In this document: positions 42,017-50,752 of the stretch, piece after piece
How positions within the stretch are numbered: position 1 is the stretch's first letter
How the letters are laid out: every line of letters starts with the position of its first letter
Assembly (NCBI RefSeq): GCF_009827495.1
Contig: NZ_WTZA01000001.1
Span: 1,116,001 to 1,180,000 of the forward strand
Length of the DNA stretch: 64,000 bases
Direction: 5' to 3'
DNA from: Tsuneonella aeria
GTDB lineage: Bacteria > Pseudomonadota > Alphaproteobacteria > Sphingomonadales > Sphingomonadaceae
Translations under genes and position numbers: made by a program
The notes under the pieces: model-generated
Told to the model about the DNA's origin: nothing
What the model saw: the letters and a program-made list of their open reading frames with translations, nothing else
Databases searched by the model: none

Positions 42017-43705
42017 ATGCATTTCGACGACCGCCTTGCCACTGTGCTCCGTCATCCGGCGGACGGCGAGCGTGCCGCGCGAACGCAGTATCGCCAGTTG
42101 ATCGACCTGCTGGGCTCTCGCGCCACGACGCGCGACGAAGGCCTTCTCGCGGCCGCGTGGCTGCGGCTGGGCGCTTTGGGCGAAGCGATCCCCGGGCCGG
42201 AACGCGCCGCCGTCCTCCGCGAACCCGGCATGCGGCTCCGCAACCCGGAACTGGCCCTCCACTTGGCTGAGGACGAAGCGGAAGTGGCGGCGGCCGCGCT
42301 GGCCGTGGCGCAACTTCCGGACGACGACTGGGAAGCGCTCATTCCCCGCCTGCCGGTCCAGGCACGGGGCTTCCTGCGCCTGCGCCGCGATCTCGGCGCG
42401 CCCACCCTGGAGGTGCTCGAACGCCTCGGGATTCGCGACCGCGCCCTGCCTGTGCCGCAGAGCGCCGCGGTGGAAGGCGACATCGCGACCGACGTGCCGC
42501 CGATTTTCGCCGCACCGCCCGTCGTTCCGCAGTCGGCGCGGCCGATCCCCGCCAACGACCTGGCCTCTGCCGAAGAGGACAGCGAAATCGGGGCGCTTGT
42601 CCGCCGCATCGAATCCTTCCGCAAGGCGCGCGTCGGGCGCGGTGCCGGCGACGACAGCGGACGGACGCCGGCCGGCGAGGGGCCGGAAACCACGCGGCCT
42701 CGCGTGTCCGCTTTCGCGTTTGCGACCGACGCCCATGGCAGGATCGATTGGGCGGACGCGGCTGTCGCACCGATGATCGTGGGCGCGTCCCTTCCCCCCG
42801 CGGCCGATGCGGCGCGGCATGGCCGCCAGCCGCTGCGCGGCGTAGCGATCGACTGGACGGGCGCCCCGGACATAAGCGGCGCGTGGACGATCGACGCGGC
42901 ACCCCGGTTTTCCGAAACGGGCGGGCACTTCATCGGTTACGCCGGTCGCTTCCGCCGTCCGCCGGCACCCGAACTTGTCGCTGCCTACGCCGATCCCTCG
43001 GCCGATCGCATGCGCCAGTTGCTGCACGAGCTGAAAACCCCCGTGAACGCCATCCAGGGTTTCGCCGAAGTCATCCAGCAGCAGTTGTTCGGCCCGACGC
43101 CGCACGAATATCGCGCGCTCGCCGCTGCGATCGCGGGGGATGCCGCGCGGATGCTGGCGGGGTTCGATGAACTCGATAGGCTCGCCCGGCTGGAAAGCGG
43201 CGCCATGGCGCTGGAAGACGGGCGGGCAGATCTGGCGCAGATCGTCGCCGCATTGGTCGGCCAGTTGGGGGAGGTACTGCGGCCGCGCAATGCCGCCTTC
43301 GCTCCCGACTTCGGTGAGACTGCCAGCCTTGTGGCGCTCGGGGGACGCGATGCCGAAACGCTGTGCTGGCGCCTTTTCGCCACGATCACCGGGGCCACGG
43401 GGGCGGGCGAGGAACTTGCGGTCGCCTTTGCTCACGATCATGCTTTCGTGCAGCTGACCTGCGCGCTTCCGGCGACATTGGCGGCGCAAGCCGACGTGTT
43501 CGCCGCGGACAGCCCGCCGTCTCGCGGAGCGGTGAGTGCGGGGATGTTCGGCGCGGGCTTTGCCCTTCGCCTCGCGCGGGCAGAAGCGCGCGCGGCCGGG
43601 GGCGACCTGGTGCGGCACGGTGCCGCAGTCGTCCTGTCGCTACCCCGCTTGACCCCTGCCGAGGCCAGCCCTAGCCCTGCGGCGGCAGGGGCCGCGCGCG
43701 GTTAG
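42017..43705 (+). CDS. Histidine kinase-like protein with degenerate ATPase domain
   Basis: The 562-residue protein lacks any signal or membrane segment. It has a variable N-terminal part (1-330), then a HisKA helix with His337 in LLHELKTPVNAIQGF. The domain after it is a poor match for a kinase: at the N-box position (LCWRLFATITGATGAGEEL) the essential Asn is not evident and no DxGxG is seen, while a GMFGAGFALRLARA stretch resembles the G2 box. So it may be a pseudokinase, or a phosphotransferase of ChpT type. It is divergent from the Lrp gene. Confidence 0.75.
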   Translation: MHFDDRLATVLRHPADGERAARTQYRQLIDLLGSRATTRDEGLLAAAWLRLGALGEAIPGPERAAVLREPGMRLRNPELALHLAEDEAEVAAAALAVAQLPDDDWEALIPRLPVQARGFLRLRRDLGAPTLEVLERLGIRDRALPVPQSAAVEGDIATDVPPIFAAPPVVPQSARPIPANDLASAEEDSEIGALVRRIESFRKARVGRGAGDDSGRTPAGEGPETTRPRVSAFAFATDAHGRIDWADAAVAPMIVGASLPPAADAARHGRQPLRGVAIDWTGAPDISGAWTIDAAPRFSETGGHFIGYAGRFRRPPAPELVAAYADPSADRMRQLLHELKTPVNAIQGFAEVIQQQLFGPTPHEYRALAAAIAGDAARMLAGFDELDRLARLESGAMALEDGRADLAQIVAALVGQLGEVLRPRNAAFAPDFGETASLVALGGRDAETLCWRLFATITGATGAGEELAVAFAHDHAFVQLTCALPATLAAQADVFAADSPPSRGAVSAGMFGAGFALRLARAEARAAGGDLVRHGAAVVLSLPRLTPAEASPSPAAAGAARG

Positions 43706-43740
43706 GCAAATCTTCGCACGGCCCGCGTAAGGGCGTCAGG

Positions 43741-44739
43741 GTGGACTCACCGATCTTCGAACCGCCCGCCAGGGGCCGCGAGGCGCGCTTCGGCCCGGCT
43801 TTCGGCACGCGCGTGCTGCTGACAATCGACGCGGAAGAGGAATTCGACTGGCGGGCGCCCTTTTCGCGCACCGCCTACAGCCTGACCCACGTGCCCCGCA
43901 TCGCCCACTTCCAGCAGTTTTGCGAAGGACTGGGCGTGGCCCCTGTGTACCTCGTCGACTGGCCGATCGCGACCTCGCCGGAAGCAGTCGCGATCATCGG
44001 CAGCGCGGTGCGCGCCGGTCGGGCGGAAGTCGGCATGCAGCTTCACCCATGGGTCAATCCGCCGTTCGACGAAGATCTCAGCGCGCAGAACAGCTATCCC
44101 GGCAATCTGCCGCGCGATCTGGAACGATCGAAGTTCCTGCGGCTGCACGAACGCGTGGTGACGGCGTTCGGCACGGCGCCGCTGATCTATCGCGCCGGCC
44201 GCTACGGCCTCGGCCCCGACAGCGCCGACCTGCTGCGCGAAAGCGGCGTCCCGATCGACAGTTCGGTCCGCACCCATTTCGATTACCGCGACAGCCAAGG
44301 CCCCGATTACAGCCGCCATCCGCTTGCGCCATACTGGGTCGACGAAGGGCGCACCCTGCTCGAACTGCCGGTGACGAGCGTTTATTGGGGCATGTTGCGG
44401 CGGCAGGGCCGGTGGATCCACCCCTTGCTCACGCGAATGCCGCGCGCGGCCGGCGTGGCGGCACGGTGCGGGTTGCTCGAACGGATCGCGCTCACCCCGG
44501 AAGGTGTCACTGCGGAGGAAGCCTTGCGCGGCATCGACATGGCGCTCGACGATGGCCTGCCGCTGCTGGTGCTGAGCTTCCACAGCCCGTCCCTCGCCCC
44601 CGGGCACACGCCGTATATCCGGACCGAAGCAGACCTCGATCGGCTATACGACTGGTTCCGCCGCATCTACATGTATCTTGAGATGCGCGCCGTGCGGCCC
44701 ACGACGATATCGGAGGTCATGGCATCGGTGGAGCGTTGA
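43741..44739 (+). CDS. Polysaccharide deacetylase-like protein (WalW type), GTG start
   Basis: The 332-residue protein has a NodB-fold core: LLTIDAEEEFDW (the Asp and Glu at the metal-site position), EVGMQLHPWVNPPF with His, YRAGRYGLGPDSADLL, and VLSFHSPSLAPGHTPY near the end. Such proteins are annotated WalW-like and are assumed to de-N-acetylate sugars, though few are tested. The GTG at 43741 follows an AAGGG eight bases upstream. No signal peptide is seen. It directly follows the kinase-like gene (35 bases) and may be in one transcript with it. Confidence 0.82.
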   Translation: MDSPIFEPPARGREARFGPAFGTRVLLTIDAEEEFDWRAPFSRTAYSLTHVPRIAHFQQFCEGLGVAPVYLVDWPIATSPEAVAIIGSAVRAGRAEVGMQLHPWVNPPFDEDLSAQNSYPGNLPRDLERSKFLRLHERVVTAFGTAPLIYRAGRYGLGPDSADLLRESGVPIDSSVRTHFDYRDSQGPDYSRHPLAPYWVDEGRTLLELPVTSVYWGMLRRQGRWIHPLLTRMPRAAGVAARCGLLERIALTPEGVTAEEALRGIDMALDDGLPLLVLSFHSPSLAPGHTPYIRTEADLDRLYDWFRRIYMYLEMRAVRPTTISEVMASVER

Positions 44740-44796
44740 TCTGCTTGCCAGCGGCCCCCGCCGCGTCTACCGGCCGCGCACCGGAACATATGGTGC

Positions 44797-44872
44797 GGGC
44801 CTGTAGCTCAGCGGTTAGAGCTGGCCGCTCATAACGGCTAGGTCGCGGGTTCGAATCCTGCCGGGCCCACCA
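44797..44872 (+). tRNA. tRNA with CAT anticodon, probably tRNA-Ile2
   Basis: The 76 bases fold as a standard cloverleaf (acceptor GGGCCTG, D-loop AGCGGTTAGAGC, anticodon stem GGCCG/CGGCT with loop CTCATAA, T-arm GGTTCGAATCC, encoded CCA). The anticodon is CAT. The short D-loop and similarity to E. coli ileX favour the lysidine-modified tRNA-Ile that reads AUA over elongator Met, but sequence alone does not prove it. Confidence 0.9.
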
Positions 44873-44919
44873 CCGGACGGTCTGACACGGCCAGTCGCCT
44901 TGTCGAGGGGATCATGTGT

Positions 44920-44996
<77 letters not shown>

Positions 44997-45018
44997 CTTC
45001 CCACCTTGGGCGGCGGCT

Positions 45019-45909
45019 TCACAGGGCCGCTTCGAAAGCCTCCAGCAGCCACATGGTCGCGGGGCCGGGCAGGCTGTCATGGCGCCAAAGGGCGTTAAGG
45101 CGGTATTCGATGCGTGCGCCTTCGGGAATGGCAAGCCGCTTCAGGCGGCCGCGTTCGATGTCGTCGGCCACGGCGTGGAGCGGCATGTTGCCCCAGCCGC
45201 TGCCGCTGAGAAGCAGTTCGTGCTTGGCGCCGAGGTCCGCCAGGCGCCAGGTGCGCGGGCTGAGCACGGAAAATTCCTGCCCTTCGGTGTAGGCCGAACG
45301 ATCGGTGAGCACCAGCTGCAGGTACTGGCGCGACTGGCCGGGCAGGATCGTGTCCAGCCGCGCCAGCGGATGCCCGGGCGCGGCGACCGGAACCAGCTCG
45401 ATCGTGCCGATCTCGCGCCGCTGCAGTTCCGGCAGGTCGATCAGCACGGGGCCTGCGACGGCCAGATCCGCGCGCCCCTGCAACAGCAGCGAGGCGACGG
45501 CGCCGAGTGCCTCCACGTGCAGGCGCAGGTCGACGAGCGGATAGACCTGCTGGAATTCCTGCAGGATCGCGGAAATCGGGCCGAGCGGCACCATCACGTC
45601 GAGCGCGATGGCAACTTCGGTCTCCACCCCCGCGTGGATACTGCGCGCGCGGGCCATGAGCCCGGCCGTCTCGTCCACGACCGCCCGCGCGGCCGGCATG
45701 AGCGAGCGGCCGGCGTCCGTCAGCCGCGGCCGGCGCGATCCTTCGCGGTCGAACAGGGCAAGATCCAGCTGCGATTCGAGCGAGGCAATGGCGTAGCTGA
45801 TCACGGAAACCGCCCGCCCGAGCTTGCGCGCAGCGGGGTTAAAGCCGCCCTCGTCGATCACAGCCAGGAATATGCGCAATTGCTCGAGAGTCGGTTGGCC
45901 GATGTCCAT
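45019..45909 (-). CDS. LysR family transcriptional regulator
   Basis: The 296-residue protein has the N-terminal helix-turn-helix (LEQLRIFLAVIDEGGFNPAARKLGRAVSVISYAIASLE) and a type 2 periplasmic-binding-like effector domain with HVEALGAVASLLLQGRADLAV and AAPGHPLARL. It is divergent from the pirin gene, 99 bases apart, with two inverted repeats between, so it probably controls pirin, the FMN reductase and itself. Its ligand is unknown. Confidence 0.93.
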   Translation of the reverse strand: MDIGQPTLEQLRIFLAVIDEGGFNPAARKLGRAVSVISYAIASLESQLDLALFDREGSRRPRLTDAGRSLMPAARAVVDETAGLMARARSIHAGVETEVAIALDVMVPLGPISAILQEFQQVYPLVDLRLHVEALGAVASLLLQGRADLAVAGPVLIDLPELQRREIGTIELVPVAAPGHPLARLDTILPGQSRQYLQLVLTDRSAYTEGQEFSVLSPRTWRLADLGAKHELLLSGSGWGNMPLHAVADDIERGRLKRLAIPEGARIEYRLNALWRHDSLPGPATMWLLEAFEAAL

Positions 45910-45910
45910 T

Positions 45911-45949
45911 GTTCAACTCGCTTGAACGGTTCGGTCAGATTTATCTGAC
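45911..45949. promoter_or_regulatory. Two inverted repeats between LysR and pirin
   Basis: GTTCAA-CTCGC-TTGAAC (45911-45927, perfect 6-bp arms, of the T-N11-A type bound by LysR proteins) is followed seven bases on by GTCAGA-TTTA-TCTGAC (45934-45949, perfect 6-bp arms). Both lie between the divergent starts at 45909 and 46009. They are good candidates for the operators of the LysR regulator. Confidence 0.55.
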
Positions 45950-46008
45950 TTTTTCCATTCGAAGCAAGCGACCATATGGGGGGCCAAGACGTTCATCGGA
46001 GTATCGAC

Positions 46009-46707
46009 ATGATTGAAGTCAGGCCTTTCAGCACGCTCGGCGCGGCCAACGACGGCTGGCTCGACGCGCGTCACCACTTCTCGTTTGCCGGGTATCACGA
46101 TCCGGCCCGCGTCCATTGGGGAAACCTCCGGGTGTGGAACGATGACGCGATCGCCGCCAAGTCCGGCTTCCCGCCTCACCCGCACAACGACATGGAGATC
46201 ATCACCTATGTCCGCGAAGGCGCGATCACCCATCGCGACAGCATGGGCAACGAAGGGCGCACCGAAGCGGGCGACGTCCAGGTGATGTCCGCAGGCACCG
46301 GCGTCACCCACTCTGAATACAACATGGAGGACGAGACGACCCGCCTGTTCCAGATCTGGATCATTCCGGATCGGACCGGCGCCACGCCGAGCTGGGGCGC
46401 GCGCCCCTTTCCCAAGGATGACCGCGCCGGCAAGTTCGTGACGCTCGCCTCCGGCTTCGCGGAGGATACCGATGCGCTGACGATCCAGACAAGCGCCCGG
46501 GTGCTGGGGGCAACCCTGCGGGCGGGCGAAAGCGTCACCTACCCGACCTCGCCCGACCGGCATCTTTACCTCGTTCCCGCGACCGGCAGCATCCGGGTGG
46601 ACAACGAAACGGCGCAGGCCCGCGACGGAGTGGCCATCACCGGCCTCGAGAGTTTCACCGTGACGGCGATCGAGGATTCCGAGATCGTCATGGTCGACGC
46701 GGCCTGA
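46009..46707 (+). CDS. Pirin family protein
   Basis: Pirins are cupins; some act as quercetinases or redox-linked cofactors. The 232-residue protein has the metal-site pattern PPHPHNDMEIITYVREG in the N-terminal cupin (His, His and Glu) and HSEYNMEDETTRLFQIWI. An in-frame ATG 11 codons upstream is possible, but a GGAG stretch eight bases before the ATG at 46009 favours this start. It is followed after 40 bases by an FMN reductase-like gene, and it is divergent from a LysR gene. Confidence 0.92.
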   Translation: MIEVRPFSTLGAANDGWLDARHHFSFAGYHDPARVHWGNLRVWNDDAIAAKSGFPPHPHNDMEIITYVREGAITHRDSMGNEGRTEAGDVQVMSAGTGVTHSEYNMEDETTRLFQIWIIPDRTGATPSWGARPFPKDDRAGKFVTLASGFAEDTDALTIQTSARVLGATLRAGESVTYPTSPDRHLYLVPATGSIRVDNETAQARDGVAITGLESFTVTAIEDSEIVMVDAA

Positions 46708-46747
46708 CCGATCGCACAACATTCAACACAATCCCAAGGAGTTTCCC

Positions 46748-47308
46748 ATGTCCCAATCGTACAAGGTCGCAGTCGTCGTCGGCAGCCTCCGCAAGGAATC
46801 GGTGAACCGCAAGGCGGCCGAGGCACTCACTCGCCTGGCGCCCGAGAACCTGCAGTTCGAATTCGTCGAGATCGGCGACCTGCCGCACTACGACGAAGAT
46901 GTCGAAGCGGCCGGTGCCCCCGCGCCCTGGACCCGGTTCCGCGAGCAGATCTCTGCATCCGATGCGGTGCTGTTCGTCAGCCCGGAATACAACCGATCGG
47001 TGCCGGGCGCGCTCAAGAACGCCATCGACGTGGGCTCGCGCCCCTACGGCGAGAGCGCATTTGCCGGGAAGCCGACAGCCGTGATGTCTGTCTCGCCCGG
47101 CGGGATCGGCGGCTTCGGCGCGAACCATCACCTGCGCCAGTCGCTGGTCTTTCTCGACATGCCGGTGCTGCAGCAGCCGGAAGCGTACGTGGGCGGCGGG
47201 TACGAACTGTTCGGCGAGCAGGGCGCGTTCAAGAGCGATGACACCCGCAAGTTCTTCCAGGGCTTCATCGATGCCTTCGCCGCGTGGATTGCCAAGACGG
47301 CCGCCTGA
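46748..47308 (+). CDS. NAD(P)H-dependent FMN reductase family protein
   Basis: The 186-residue protein is a flavodoxin-fold reductase with VVVGSLRKESVNRK near the N-terminus (FMN phosphate binding) and VSPEYNRSVPGALKNAIDV in the middle. Members reduce quinones, azo compounds or flavins; chrR/yieF-like enzymes are closest by these motifs. An AAGGAG stretch precedes the ATG. A strong terminator lies after it. With pirin it makes a two-gene redox operon. Confidence 0.92.
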   Translation: MSQSYKVAVVVGSLRKESVNRKAAEALTRLAPENLQFEFVEIGDLPHYDEDVEAAGAPAPWTRFREQISASDAVLFVSPEYNRSVPGALKNAIDVGSRPYGESAFAGKPTAVMSVSPGGIGGFGANHHLRQSLVFLDMPVLQQPEAYVGGGYELFGEQGAFKSDDTRKFFQGFIDAFAAWIAKTAA

Positions 47309-47340
47309 CCCCCGCAGGGATCACCACGTCGCATTGCACC

Positions 47341-47377
47341 GGGAGGGTCGGCCAACAAAGGCCGGCCCTCCCTTTTT
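47341..47377 (+). terminator. Strong intrinsic terminator after the FMN reductase
   Basis: A 13-bp stem (one G-T pair) at 47341-47353 and 47360-47372 with a six-base loop AACAAA is followed by TTTTT. It ends the pirin/FMN-reductase transcript. Confidence 0.92.
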
Positions 47378-47392
47378 CGTGACCGCCCAGTT

Positions 47393-49150
47393 TCAGTAAC
47401 GGGGCTTCGGACCCTTGCGATGGGGCTTCTTCGGCCATGGCTTGACGAGGCCGGCACCGGGTGCGCGCGGTCCAGGGCCACCCGGACGGGGCGGACGCGG
47501 GCCGCGGTCGTTGCCCTTGCGCCGTTCGCGCGCGACTTCCCGCGGGCTGTCGGTCGCCGGCTCTATCAGGACATCGCCCCCGTCCTCGGTGCCCGCCGTG
47601 CGCTGCAGGGCGGCCGCGAACTTGTCGGCGATCGCGCGCGGAACCTGGAAGTGCGTCTCGTTCGCGGTGATCCGGATCGCACCGACTTCGTTCCGGGTAA
47701 TATGGCCGCGGCGGCAGAGCAGCGGCAGGATCCAGCGGGGATCGGCATTCTGGCGGCGGCCAATGTCCATGCGGAACCACACGGTATCTTCGAACCCGGG
47801 ACGGTGCCGTTCCTGTTGTCCTGCCCGGCGCGCATCGGGCGTGTTCTCCGCCAGTTCCTCGACCTGCGGCAAGGCGGCTCGGTGCGAACGGACCAGTGCT
47901 GCCGCGATATCTTCCGGGCTGCGCTGCGCCATGAGCTTCGCCGCAAGCGCGCGGTCTTCGTCATCGAACTCCGCCGGAGCCAGCAGCGCGTCGAGCAGGC
48001 GCTGGCGATCGTTTTCGCGGATCGCGTCGGCGGTCGGCGCCCCGATCCATTCGGCCTGGATCTTCGCCCCGCGAAGCATCGATTCCACCCGGCGGCGGCG
48101 CGGATAGGGCACGATGATGACGGCCGTGCCCTTCTTGCCCGCGCGGCCCGTCCGACCGGAACGGTGCTGAAGCGTTTCCGCATCGCGCGGCACTTCAACA
48201 TGGATCACCAGGCTGAGCGTCGGCAGGTCGATGCCCCGCGCGGCAACGTCGGTGGCAACGCACACCCGCGCACGGCGGTCGCGCAGCGCCTGGAGCGCCT
48301 GGTTGCGTTCCGACTGCGAATGTTCGCCCGATAGGGATACCACGGCGAATCCGCGTTCCTGCAGGATTGCATGAAGCCGTCGCACGTTCTCTCGCGTGGC
48401 GCAGAACAGCATCGCCGTTTCCGCTTCGTGGAACCGCAGCAGGTTGACGACGGCGTGCTCGATCTCCGCCGGACCGACGGTGATCGCCTGGTAGGTGATG
48501 TCGCCGTGCCCGCGGTCGTCCCCAACAGTGGAGATGCGCAGCGCATCGCGCTGGTAACGCTTGGCCAGGTTGGCGATGGCGGGCGGCATCGTGGCCGAGA
48601 ACAGCAGCGTGCGCCGCGTATCGGGCGTCGCGTCGAGGATTTCCTCCAGATCTTCGCGGAAGCCCATGTCGAGCATCTCGTCCGCTTCGTCGAGGACGAT
48701 GGTCCGCAGGGCGGCGAGATCGAGCGCGCCGCGCTCCAGGTGGTCGCGCAGGCGGCCTGGCGTGCCAACGACGATCTGCGGCCCGTCGCGCAATGCACGC
48801 CGTTCCTTCGATGGGTCCATGCCGCCGACGCACGTCGCCACGCGAACACCCGCCTTGCCGTAGAGCCAGACAAGCTCGCGGCTGACCTGCAGCGCCAGTT
48901 CGCGCGTCGGCGCGATGACGAGGACGAGCGGTTGGCCGAGGCCTTCGGCCGTTCCGTCCGGCCCGAGCAGTTCGGTGGCCATGGCGAGGCCGAAAGCGAC
49001 CGTCTTGCCCGAACCCGTCTGGGCGGAAACGACCATGTCGCGGCGTGCGGCGTCCGGCGCCATGACGGCGGCCTGCACCGGCGTCGGTTCGAGATAGCCC
49101 CGCTGTTGCAGGGCGTCCGCCAGCACGGGCGGCAAGTTGGAATAAGGCAT
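47393..49150 (-). CDS. DEAD-box RNA helicase with DbpA-type RNA-binding domain
   Basis: From the ATG at 49150 the protein has 585 residues. The motifs are in order: Q region, SAQTGSGKTVAF (Walker A), APTRELALQ, GTPGRLRDHLE, DEADEML, FSATMP, RGIDLPTLSL and HRSGRTGRAGKKG. After the helicase core comes a DbpA-like RNA-binding domain (about 460-525, VWFRMDIGRRQNADPRWILP) and a basic tail (GNDRGPRPPRPGGPGPRAPG, ending HRKGPKPRY). It likely works in ribosome assembly or RNA turnover. The stop lies 16 bases from the T-tract of the terminator of the convergent gene. Confidence 0.95.
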   Translation of the reverse strand: MPYSNLPPVLADALQQRGYLEPTPVQAAVMAPDAARRDMVVSAQTGSGKTVAFGLAMATELLGPDGTAEGLGQPLVLVIAPTRELALQVSRELVWLYGKAGVRVATCVGGMDPSKERRALRDGPQIVVGTPGRLRDHLERGALDLAALRTIVLDEADEMLDMGFREDLEEILDATPDTRRTLLFSATMPPAIANLAKRYQRDALRISTVGDDRGHGDITYQAITVGPAEIEHAVVNLLRFHEAETAMLFCATRENVRRLHAILQERGFAVVSLSGEHSQSERNQALQALRDRRARVCVATDVAARGIDLPTLSLVIHVEVPRDAETLQHRSGRTGRAGKKGTAVIIVPYPRRRRVESMLRGAKIQAEWIGAPTADAIRENDRQRLLDALLAPAEFDDEDRALAAKLMAQRSPEDIAAALVRSHRAALPQVEELAENTPDARRAGQQERHRPGFEDTVWFRMDIGRRQNADPRWILPLLCRRGHITRNEVGAIRITANETHFQVPRAIADKFAAALQRTAGTEDGGDVLIEPATDSPREVARERRKGNDRGPRPPRPGGPGPRAPGAGLVKPWPKKPHRKGPKPRY

Positions 49151-49239
49151 GGCGCGCCCGTTAGGGCAAAACGTCGCGCAAAGCACCCGCTAACCGGACC
49201 CACCCGTTTTCGGAGGCGGCCCGGAGCGGAGCCCGAACG

Positions 49240-50622
49240 CTAGCGGGCGGGCATGATCGCCGATTTCTCGTTGGCGAGAATACCCACGACCTGGGTCCAC
49301 ACGGCGACGTTCTGGCGCAATTGCACCGGGTCCACCTTGTCCAGCGTGTCGTCGGGCGTGTGATGCAAGTCGAAATAACGGGTGCCGTCCTGCTGAAGGT
49401 CGATGATCGCCGCCCCCGATTCGCGGGCGAGATTGAGGTCCGCCCCGCCGGTCGCCACTTCGCGCGATGGTGCCACGCCAAAGCGGGCGACGGATTGCGC
49501 CAGCCGCTTGTAGAGCGCCGGGTTGCTCGCGGTGAAGTTGCTGTCGATGCGCCACACGCGGTCGGCACCGAAATCGCTTTCGATGCCCACGTGGATGGGA
49601 TCGCCCTTGTGCGCGGCGGCATAGGCCTTGCTGCCCCAGAGGCCGGTTTCCTCGGCCCCGGCGAACAGCACGCGGATCGTGCGCAAGGGCCGGCCGGTCT
49701 TCTCGACGTGCTTTGCAGCCGCCGCCACGATGCCGCAGCCGGCGCCGTCGTCCACCGCGCCGGTGCCGAGATCCCAGCTGTCGAGATGGCAGGCGACCAG
49801 GACGGGAGGCAGCTTGGGATCGCGGCCGGTGATTTCGCCCACCACGTTGCCGCTGGCGGTCTGCCCCAGTTGCCGCGGGGTGAGAACCAGCTTCATCGTG
49901 ATAGGCTTGCCGCGCGCGAACATGCGCTCCAGGTTGTCGGCATCGGGATTGCTCAGCGCACCCGCCGGGGTGGGCGTAACACCTTCGGGGAAGGTCGTTC
50001 CGCCGGTGTGCGGCGTGCGGTGGTTTTCCGTCCCGATCGACCGGATGACCGTCGCCACCGCGCCCTTGCTGGCGGCAAGCGCTGCGCCGCTCCAGCGTGC
50101 GGGGCCGGCAAAACCATATCCCGACCCGTCCTGAGTCGGCTTCATGTCGTGGCTGATGAAGACGATCTTGCCCGCCAGGCTGCCGGGGGGTGCGGCTTCC
50201 AGATCGGCATAGCTGGGGAAATATGCGACTTCCGCGGTCAGCCCAGCCTCGCCCGTCGAGGCACTGCTGCCGAGCGCGGTGATGTGCATCGGCTGCGCGA
50301 ACGGGGCGACGATTTCCGCCCGCTCTTCCCCGCGCACCCAGGTCGGCATCATGTAGGGTTCTTCGGAGACGCGCTGGAAGCCCTTGTCCCGCAGCCACTT
50401 CAGCGCCCAGGCGCGGCCGCGTGCCTCCGCCTCGGTGCCCGCCTGGCGGGGGCCGATTTCGGTGGTGATCCCCTCAACGAAATCCCATGCGAGCGTGTCG
50501 CCCGTCAGCGCGGCATCGGCCGCCTGTTCCAGCGTGGGCGTCTGTGCCCGGGATTGAGCGGCGAGGCCGGCGGAAGCGAAAGCGAGCGGAAGGGCGGCCA
50601 GCGCCGTGATGCGATACGACAT
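49240..50622 (-). CDS. Exported M28 family zinc peptidase
   Basis: The 460-residue protein has a signal peptide (about 1-22, ALPLAFASAGLAA) and a PA-like insert, followed by the M28 catalytic domain. The zinc and catalytic residues show as His279 and Asp291 (ACHLDSWDLGTGAVDDGAG), Glu324/325 in GAEETGLWGSKAY, and a His in FDLHHTPDDTLD near residue 426. These are typical of carboxypeptidase Q-like or aminopeptidase Y-like enzymes. It should cut peptides in the periplasm or outside. The gene faces the same way as the helicase gene. Confidence 0.92.
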   Translation of the reverse strand: MSYRITALAALPLAFASAGLAAQSRAQTPTLEQAADAALTGDTLAWDFVEGITTEIGPRQAGTEAEARGRAWALKWLRDKGFQRVSEEPYMMPTWVRGEERAEIVAPFAQPMHITALGSSASTGEAGLTAEVAYFPSYADLEAAPPGSLAGKIVFISHDMKPTQDGSGYGFAGPARWSGAALAASKGAVATVIRSIGTENHRTPHTGGTTFPEGVTPTPAGALSNPDADNLERMFARGKPITMKLVLTPRQLGQTASGNVVGEITGRDPKLPPVLVACHLDSWDLGTGAVDDGAGCGIVAAAAKHVEKTGRPLRTIRVLFAGAEETGLWGSKAYAAAHKGDPIHVGIESDFGADRVWRIDSNFTASNPALYKRLAQSVARFGVAPSREVATGGADLNLARESGAAIIDLQQDGTRYFDLHHTPDDTLDKVDPVQLRQNVAVWTQVVGILANEKSAIMPAR

Positions 50623-50685
50623 GGCGGCGTGCTAGCGCGCGCCCCGCTCGCTGCCAAGCGGGCATCGTCCCTGAAAATCCACGCC

Positions 50686-50720
50686 AAAACAAAAGGGCCG
50701 GACCTCGCGGCCCGACCCTT
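50686..50720 (-). terminator. Intrinsic terminator after the outer-membrane protein gene
   Basis: On the minus strand a 12-bp stem with two G-T pairs (50709-50720 with 50693-50704) and a GCGA tetraloop of the GNRA type is followed by TTGTTTT. It lies 33-67 bases after the stop of the beta-barrel protein gene. Confidence 0.88.
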
Positions 50721-50752
50721 CGTTGTCATCCGCCCCGGATGGGGGGAACCGT

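Noticed and set aside
44797-44872. Calling the CAT-anticodon tRNA plain tRNA-Met
   Set aside because: The short D-loop and similarity to ileX point to the lysidine-modified tRNA-Ile; I kept the uncertainty in the entry.
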